This document shows positions 57,061 through 64,000 of a DNA stretch of 64,000 nt, piece after piece. Below the pieces are notes generated by a model. It did not search any database. It had not been told where the DNA came from and saw nothing but the letters and a program-made list of their open reading frames with translations. A program made the translations under genes and the position numbers. Numbering within the stretch: position 1 is the stretch's first letter; every line of letters starts with the position of its first letter. The stretch comes from Laetiporus sulphureus 93-53 (taxonomy: Eukaryota; Basidiomycota; Agaricomycetes; Polyporales; Laetiporaceae), in assembly GCF_001632365.1 (NCBI RefSeq), contig NW_024468553.1:29046-93045 (forward strand). The letters run 5' to 3'.

Positions 57061-59047
57061 GCATTTGGTTGGTTATTACAGTACCCATGACAGAGATGGC
57101 TGTGTTAATAGGGGTCCGACCCTGATCCTGGTCTCTAGCAGATTCTACTGTGAGTGCAGCTTCTAGCTCATCTAGAAGCATTCGAGAGGGACTTCGGGTG
57201 ACAAAGATGTAGGGTGCTCTGAGAGTGAGTCAGCAATGGATGACTTGAATGATGGATGCAGGGACCAGATAAGGGTGCTAAGGGGAAAAATGCTAGGTGA
57301 GGTAGTAGAAGCAGGTAATTCCGATTGGGATGCTGAGAGCTATGTTTCGTGTGATGGAGATGGATGATAGTTGGCTAGATGAGATCTGCCCGCTTCTATT
57401 CACTCAAATCCTGCCCTTAAGAACTTGTGTAACTGACTGAGCCACTGATTGAATGACGAAAAGACTTCTTTGTCTGACAAATCACCTATGGTTTGAGTTC
57501 GCTTGGGTTTCAAGGGAATACCGAACTACCTCTTTGGTTTCCAAGCATAGCATGATCAACTCCACACTGTGGACTTTAAATTCTCTTCCACCCGCCCCCG
57601 CGGTGGGCTCCAGAAATGATATGCTCAACTGCTTTCTGGCTGCCAGCAACCTCCTATCCTGTTGAGGAAGGCGGATCAAAGCTATCCATCTCTGCTCTCT
57701 GTAAGCCACAGTTGCAGGAATCTCAGCTTGAGGGGTGGCTGCGAGTCATTCGGCATTGCACTTGAAATGGAGCGGTGAGTGGTGATTAGGACCAGGGGAG
57801 TATCCCTGACTCTGGATGAGTCGAGAAGAAGATAGATTGTGGGCTAATTAGAGGATTGGGACATGCCTCAGATGAGCAGATTGTCGAGGGTCGAGGATCG
57901 AGCAGTGATGTGGGTCTCTGGCTGACTAATTTTGTGGCTTGGGCACTACAGGCAGCTCTCCCCAGCACTACGGATGGGGCTTGGGTGCTCCCTAGGTCTC
58001 TGGGACATCTTGCAGGGATCCCCAGCACTATGGACCAGACCTGGGCACTTGCTGAGGCTATGGAGTCTGATTGGGATGGGAATCTGAGTGGCTAGAGCTC
58101 ATGACTGGTGGTATGGGAGGTGGCATGAGGAGAAAATGTGGTAATGTGAGGTGGCATGAGGAGAAAATGTGGTAATGTGACTTTGCTGGGTGCTTCTCGA
58201 GTTGAGCTCTGGGCCACTATGGAAGTGCGGCCCAGCTTGGGGTCGAGAGCCAATGAGATGTGATATGAAGACGTAGACAAGTGAGACTGAATAGGGTGTG
58301 CTACCTTATCGAGAATAGGTGCGTAGAACTGAAATCTGAAGGGTGAACTTCTCGTTGTTTTTGGTACATAGGTCATTATATAGGTGTGGAATAGTGCCTT
58401 CTAATGTAGTAGAAGACATTTCTGATCCTCTGAAACAGTTACAAAACATTTCCCGCCTTCTCCTTATCATTGCTTGCAGTCAGGAAACTGGAAGATGGAG
58501 GCCTTCAAGGGTCCAGTGGTCTGCATCCTGGCGCTATTCTCGCTTAGAACGAACTTTCGTGCCAATTTTACCAAAATTGTTCCGCTCTGTCTCTTCTCCT
58601 TTGTTTTTGTAATTGATGGTGCTAACGTGCGGGTTCTGGCTCATTTTCAAGCCTCATGTATGACCCTTTGCAATATGCTGCTGCTGCCATGGGTTCTTTA
58701 GAGTCAGGAGCCCTCGTGCTGGTTCATCCAGACTGTTTCGCTTGACAGATATGCGTTATTGAGTCGCATAGCCCTCAGCTGCTCTTTCAGAAGGGTTTTC
58801 AAGTGCAGAACATTTCGGTGCATATCAATGGGCATGTCATCATCATCTTCATCTGAGTCTTGAGCCTGTAATGCGGCAGTTGTGAATTGTCACTGTACTA
58901 GTCTTTCTCATGCTGCACATATATACTTTAGCTTCTTGTCAGCAGCAATAATCATTTACAATAAATGCATTCCTTACCTGTCTGACTTGAAGTGGCATTA
59001 TCAGAGCTACCCCAATTTAGCATTTTTCAACTCTCCCAAACTTACCA
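57061..59047. other. Unassigned stretch upstream of the gag remnant
   Basis: This lies upstream of the gag remnant and may contain its leader or N-terminal region. It includes the 31-bp tandem repeat at 58,119-58,180 and a locally GC-rich stretch at 57,850-58,090 with two cccagcacta(c/t)gga sites. No intact gene is supported. Confidence 0.45.
58119..58180. repeat. Tandem repeat, 31-bp unit, two identical copies
   Basis: Units 58119-58149 and 58150-58180 both begin ggtggcatgaggagaaaatg and are identical. Confidence 0.95.
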
Positions 59048-59870
59048 TGGGGTGTCATGCAAAGTATCAAACACTGAATGAAAGGCTCACAGCTAAGCGA
59101 GAGCAACAAAAGAAATATGTGCAGTCAGCTAGGTAGGCATAGCAGGATATATGGTAACGAACTTCTGAAACATGCATAACCTTTGACAGAGGTCGTGCAA
59201 GGTGTGCAATACAGAACAAAAAAGCATATAGTGCTCATACCAGATTATATGCCAGCCTCTTCCACCATACCATCTCAGGACTACCATCGGAGCTAGTCAC
59301 CCTGGCACGTCGCACATTCCATCTGGGCAATCTCTTTCAACATTCGTATAATCTGGACAGATGGGTGCATTCGTTCAATCTGTGAATCCCCAGAGGAATT
59401 AAAGAAGATTCTGACGATGATGAATTGTTTGACGAACATCAATACGATGAGAACGAGTTGGTATCAGGCCTTCACACAGTAAATTTTGAACACTTCGTAG
59501 AGGCAGGATGGAAAAGGTTGGAAAGATGGTCAGATGACAGTGAGAAAGAAGCCTCGTTGGGGGAGATGAAAGATGAAATCGAGAAGAGGCTGAAGGTGTG
59601 GCAGTGCACAGCAGGCAAAGAAGATTGACATGGCAGTGCACTGGCAGATGTCACCCATACCATCAGCATGGAATGGAGTGTGAAGATTATTTGCTGCTTG
59701 AAGGTAGAGCGAGAAATTGGGACAGCGAGTTCAGAGGAGATACAGAGAGCGTGGAGAGCAGCCGAACTGTCGTGGCAATGTATGAATGCACATTGAGAGA
59801 TAGACAAGACTTTTGCCAGACTGAACATTGTTGGAGTGATCGACAAAGAAAGGACAGCAGACAGGATTTG
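59048..59870 (+). pseudogene. Possible multi-exon gene remnant
   Basis: The first open piece reads MGCHAKYQTLNERLTAKREQ and ends KKYVQSAR at a gtaggc donor (about 59,133). The next, from about 59,193, reads RGRARCAIQNKKAYSAHTRL and continues to a stop near 59,384. After it, 59,400-59,630 is open and reads FEHFVEAGWKRLERWSDDSE. At about 59,650-59,790 a further stretch reads TISMEWSVKIICCLKVEREI. The basic start followed by an acidic helical domain resembles lineage-specific mushroom proteins, but I cannot name it. Stops between the pieces suggest decay. Confidence 0.35.
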
Positions 59871-60127
59871 ATGAGTAGAAGGCTAAGTGCATAAAAGTGA
59901 TAAAGTCGAGCTACTGGTCATTAATGCATACTGGTGCTTTACCAAATGTAATCAGAATTTGTTGCTTATCCGTGCACTTCTTAATTTCTTCGCACCTTAG
60001 TGTAAGCCACCTAAAGGCTACTGCTTCAGATAGACAATTTAAATTTTCTTCTTACTACACAGTCACTTTCTGTGCTACAACAACTTCATGACAGACTGAC
60101 CATTAAATTCAGTATGGTTCCTATTAT

Positions 60128-61130
60128 GATGCCGATTGGCTGGACATGCAGCGCGTTGCCCATGTGATGTTTTTGCTGGACGCACGCATCTATTAATTTC
60201 AGCACTTATGGTCTATATTCAGATGGGCTGTATGCATGACGCGTCACCCACGTGATGTTTTCTCAGATGCACATGTCTATTAGTTTCAGCACTCACAGTT
60301 TACACTGCAGACATGATGGCATTTGCAACAATGGCATATGCTGAGTTAGTCTTTTGCCTTTGTAAGTGATATTTGCAACAGTGTCATTTTGTATCTCAGA
60401 TTGTGAAAATGCAATAGGATATTCAGTGATCACAGATTAGTTACGAACTTTTTGAGATATGCAAGCATCGTGCATATTTAAACAATATGTCAAAATTTAG
60501 CACTGTGAAATTTGAGTCACAAATTATATATATTAGATGACATTTGCAAGTGCAGCAGATGAAGATGCAAAGGGTAAATTCAGTCAAGGAGGCCTATATT
60601 CAACATCAGAATTAATTCATCTTACACCTCATGCCAGACTGAATCAATGGTGTTGCATGTGTTTATGTAAATTTCTGCTATGGAATGTTGAATGTAGCTT
60701 CCTTGACTGAATATACCCTTTGCATCTTCATCTGCTGCACTTGCAAATGTCATCTAATATATATAATTTGTGACTCAAATTTCACAGTGCTAAATTTTGA
60801 CATATTGTTTAAATATGCACGATGCTTGCATATCTCAAAAAGTTCATAACTAATCTGTGATCACTGAATATCCTATTGCATTTTCACAATCTGAGATACA
60901 AAATGACACTGTTGCAAATATCACTTACAAAGGCAAAAGACTAACTCAGCATATGCCATAGTTGCAAATGCCATCATGTCTGCAGTGTTATATCTGAATC
61001 CTGATTGGCTGTACACATGATGCATCATCCACGTGCTTTCTTCCTTGAATGTGCACATCTATTAATTTGAGTTTAGCTTCATCTCAAATTTGATTGGCTG
61101 TACATGCGATGCAGTGAGCACGTGCTCTCT
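60128..61130. repeat. Degenerate tandem repeat, about 85-110-bp unit, split by a fold-back element
   Basis: Units share gattggctg(g/t)acatgc, (ca/gc)ccacgtg and atctattaatttcag segments. They start near 60,128, 60,220, 61,002 and 61,090. The unit that starts at 60,220 is interrupted at 60,302 by the 685-bp element and resumes at 60,991. Confidence 0.7.
60303..60987. mobile_element. Fold-back (near-palindromic) element, CACTG ends, TTA target duplication
   Basis: The left end is CACTGCAGACATGATGGCAT at 60303, and the right end is its exact inverse kind, ...CATCATGTCTGCAGTG, at 60987. TTA flanks both ends (60300-60302 and 60988-60990). The arms are about 305 bp each (about 60303-60608 and 60681-60987) and nearly identical when inverted, leaving a loop of about 70 bp. 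No coding capacity is seen. Its ends and 3-bp duplication match the 1.04 kb family, but the arm sequence is unrelated beyond CACTG. Confidence 0.9.
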
Positions 61131-62959
61131 TGTCTGTTACATGCATGCTGATGTGTTCGTGCTGACACATTCCTGCTGATGCATTTGTGAAGTTCTTAAT
61201 ATGTTAATAGTGTCTTGCACTGTGCAGGACCATCTTCACCAGCATTTGAGGGAAGATAGCCATACATTCCTGGCATGGTTGCTCATATGGAATAATGAGG
61301 AACTCATCAGGTGTATCTGCCTTCTTTCCTGTATTATTGTCAATTTAAATACTCTATAATGCTCATAGAGTCATGCCATACACTTCAGGCATGTAAAGGC
61401 TTCATTCTTCATATAAAACATTCATGATAGTTTATATTGTGATCAGTATGTTTGGCTTTGATGATCACCCTCTGAACAGCTTTTCACCACATTAGATACC
61501 TCTTCGCAAAGATGTCTGCATTGAAGCGATGGCGCCATCAATGTGACTGTAACTTTTAATTTTATGATGAATCAGACAATGAAGATTGACGGTTACCACA
61601 GTCAAACTGACATTGCCACTCCAACCTATGAAGATCGGGCTGTCCACAGACATAAAATCTGGTATACAACATTTTAAAGCTGCCTATGCATGGATGAACA
61701 CTCACCTGAACAATACCCAGTCAGAGAGGATGAGAGATGGTTGACTGTAGCAGAATCAGAGCATGTGAACGTCGAACATGAAAATATTAGAGAACTCACA
61801 GAAGTCAGCTTATTATCTGGTCACAGAAAGTGACCATGTTTGGAAAATCGAATGCAGCAACAGTAGCATTAACATTACAGTGATCAACATGTTTCATCCA
61901 CTTAAACTGGTCACACTGCCCACTCCACGGACAGCAGATGCTGTATATAACATATTCGTTAACATTATAGACTCTAGGATGCACACCCACCTGAACAAAA
62001 TAGACCTCAGTCAAGGCAGATCAACAGTTTTGTGGGAGCAAAATACAGGGTGTGTGAACGCCAAGCCAGATAACATCAAAGAATCCATGGAATCTGTCAT
62101 TAGTGAGACTGTGCTTTGTTCACGTGCATCATATCTGCCAGATGACAGTCATGGATGAACACATAAATTGCGTAATCTGCGAACAGATCAGACCTTGCCT
62201 CATCATTGCCTTGTCTCCAAAGATTCAGACTGCCATGACCTCATACAGAGGAGGAATGTTTGCATCCTCCAAGGAAGGAAGCTAAAAAAGCCATGTCAAC
62301 TTAATTGCATTCTAGAGAAAAGAACACACCGTATCTGAGCAGAATGCCATGCACAACGTCTGAGGGTCCTTGTCATTGTTGTTCAGGATTTTCTTCAGAC
62401 GTGAAAAGATCTTTCAGCTGCCGTACTTCTCCTTTAGCCATTTCTCAAAGTGTTTGCGACCCGGCTGCACGTTGTCGAGCTCTGCAGCTTGTTTCTTTCC
62501 TTTACCTTTTCTTTCCTTGCTCTTGGCCAGCGCTCCCTCCGTGGTGACTTGCTTTAGCCCATCCACTTGAACTTTTATGAGAAATGCATGAACTTCATGC
62601 TGCATGTCTGAGGTCCAACCGGGCAGCATGTGGCCATTGTATGCCTCGTCCCATGGAGCTGTTGTGTACGCAGTTGTGACTTGCCACTGATTCGACATTC
62701 ACACATATGGGAACAAAGCCAAAAGATGGAGTACAGCATTATATTTCAGTAGTGAAGGCATGTTGATTGACTTATGCAGGACAAGAGTGGAGTTGAAGTT
62801 AATGCTGTATGAGAGATACACATTCTTCAAACCAGTCACATGCCCATCTGCTGCACGCGCGACTTGGACTTCATGCACTCATCTCAACTGTACTCTTCTG
62901 TGTTATGGTCTGAACAAGTTGATCACAACCCTGGCCAGGCCAGTCTCAGCATGGGCGGC
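61131..62959. other. Unassigned stretch before the MAGE-like remnant
   Basis: A plus frame at 61,778-62,158 (126 codons) and a minus frame at 62,414-62,698 (94 codons) are open. The latter is Lys-rich with AKSKERKGKGKKQ. Neither is recognised. No repeats or RNA genes are evident. Confidence 0.4.
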
Positions 62960-63865
62960 ATCGACGAAGAGATGTGAATGAAGAAGAAGATAACAGTGCG
63001 AGGGTGTCAAGTTATGTGGAGGAAGCAGCAGAGGGAGCTGACGAGGACATGGAAATGGACGTCGCACAGAATGTGAGCAATGCTGTTTCATTGCTATAAT
63101 ACAAGATAAAGCGAGGTGACGAAGACATACATCCTGCGCTCGATGCTGGACCCTGCGATCATCAAATATGCATGTGCACTAGACGCGGACATCCTGGTGA
63201 TCGAGCATGAGGATATGATGAACAATGATGAGGTCTATACCGACTAGGATGACGACGGACTGTGCACGCACTCAGTGGCAGCATCCTGGCCTGGGAGCAG
63301 TCTGATGAGCTGGGCTCGATCAGCATGCTGTACACCATTCTAGCATTGATCTTGGTAGATGGTCATGTCATAAGAGACAGTACATATTCCGTGGCATGCT
63401 CTCTCATACTCAGATATCCTGATACAAATGTCAGATGACCTTCGAAGCCTGTTGAAATGCCTCAACCTCAGACATGGCACCATGCTCCCGCTAAGCAGCT
63501 GCTCGACAAACACATCCCTCATGGTTGACGCCTACCTCGCACAGCTCCTCTGGCAGGGCTACCTTGAATGACAACGCATTGATGAGATAAAGGGTGTGAG
63601 CAAGTGTGGATGCGTGTTCGCAGTGGCGCTGGTGGGCGATGATGGCGTGAATGCAGTCGAGTGGCACTGGGGCTCACATGCGATGAGCGAGGTGGGTGAG
63701 CGTGCTATCGCCCAGTTCATGGTGGAGCTTATGTTGGATGGGTCGAAGGTGGAGAGTGAGGATGAGAACGCGGGAGATGATGCGGATAGGACGAAGAAGG
63801 TCAAGGTGGTGATGAAGGACATTGACAGCGCTGCGGGTGGTGATCTGTTGCAGGGTCTGGTATGA
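62960..63865 (+). pseudogene. NSE3: MAGE-domain (Nse3-like) gene remnant of the Smc5/6 complex
   Basis: Nse3 forms the Nse1-Nse3-Nse4 subcomplex that bridges Smc5/6 and binds DNA. Legible plus-strand pieces are TYILRSMLDPAIIKYAC (63,125-63,175), then GSILAWEQSDELGSISMLYT and ILALILVDGHVI. These are followed by MSDDLRSLLKCLNLRHGTML and NTSLMVDAYLAQLLWQGYLE, then VEWHWGSHAMSEVGERAIAQ and DIDSAAGGDLLQG. This follows the MAGE winged-helix order. Breaks are a TAG at 63,245-63,247, a frame change near 63,280, and a TGA at 63,568-63,570 where the family has Arg. The TGA fits a single C-to-T change. Unrecognised introns could explain some breaks but not the TGA. Confidence 0.65.
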
Positions 63866-64000
63866 GTGAGCCAGTGCACATTCGTTATCCAATATTCATA
63901 TTGTGTCTGCCTCTTAATGGGTACGTGTAAATTAAATGTGAGAAAATGCTGTGGGTGATGTTGACTGCCCAAAAACAGTAACGCATTCGAGGGCCGTGCG

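Larger units (their letters stand above)
34085..62900. other. AT-rich, CpG-poor repeat block
   Basis: Base composition changes sharply at about 34,085, inside NPT1, and stays AT-rich to roughly 62,900, with a partial rise after 52,400. CpG is rare: I count two CG dinucleotides in 36,001-37,020, against several per 60-base line in the gene-dense left half. TG and CA are abundant instead. No intact housekeeping gene is seen after NPT1. The block is filled with inverted-repeat elements, tandem repeats and decayed transposons. This looks like methylated heterochromatin (pericentromeric, subtelomeric or an interstitial island), which is inference. Confidence 0.8.

Noticed and set aside
34085..62900. 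Mitochondrial DNA or a bacterial contaminant contig joined to nuclear DNA
   Set aside because: NPT1 reads intact across the boundary with nuclear-type introns on both sides, and the AT-rich part has fungal nuclear transposon remnants and no mitochondrial genes.

Overview
The window is nuclear DNA of a filamentous basidiomycete, most likely an Agaricomycete. Its genes are compact and split by many 45-65 nt introns with GT..AG ends. It also carries a fungal sesquiterpene synthase remnant, an F-box/LRR gene, and a Ty3-type gag of the kind common in mushroom genomes. All gene models are hand-spliced from the sequence by matching remembered family conservation; no database search was run.

Left half (about 1-34,100): GC-rich and gene-dense. 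In order it holds UBA4 (+, with three single-base frame breaks), an unassigned stretch, an F-box gene (-), a sesquiterpene synthase pseudogene (+), TIM13 (-), JJJ1 (+), PRP18 (-), COX12 (+), TIF3/eIF4B (-), ARPC2 (+), a homeodomain factor (-), SNRNP70/U1-70K (-), COX10 (+), a ZNF830-like gene (-), CIT1 (-), TRM8 (+), SKI6/RRP41 (-) and NPT1 (+). Strands nearly alternate, so most genes lie head-to-head over 146-413 bp or tail-to-tail over 60-490 bp. Five head-to-head pairs join an RNA or ribosome gene to a mitochondrial or core metabolic gene: JJJ1/TIM13, PRP18/COX12, SNRNP70/COX10, TRM8/CIT1 and SKI6/NPT1.

Right half (about 34,085-62,900): AT-rich, strongly depleted in CpG, and nearly free of intact genes. 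The change in composition falls inside the last exons of NPT1, whose reading frame is intact across it. The block holds a family of about 1.04 kb elements with CACTG ends, long inverted terminal repeats and 3-bp target duplications. Their cores are arrays of a palindromic TAGTACTA motif. It also holds a 685-bp fold-back element with the same kind of ends, a decayed Tc1/mariner copy, a 1.9 kb segmental duplication, several tandem repeats and a decayed Ty3-type gag. Composition recovers at the right edge, where a damaged MAGE-domain (Nse3-like) gene lies.

The most interesting material is the CACTG-ended palindromic-core family and the sharp composition boundary inside a housekeeping gene. Most right-half annotations are remnants, and functional claims there are correspondingly weak.
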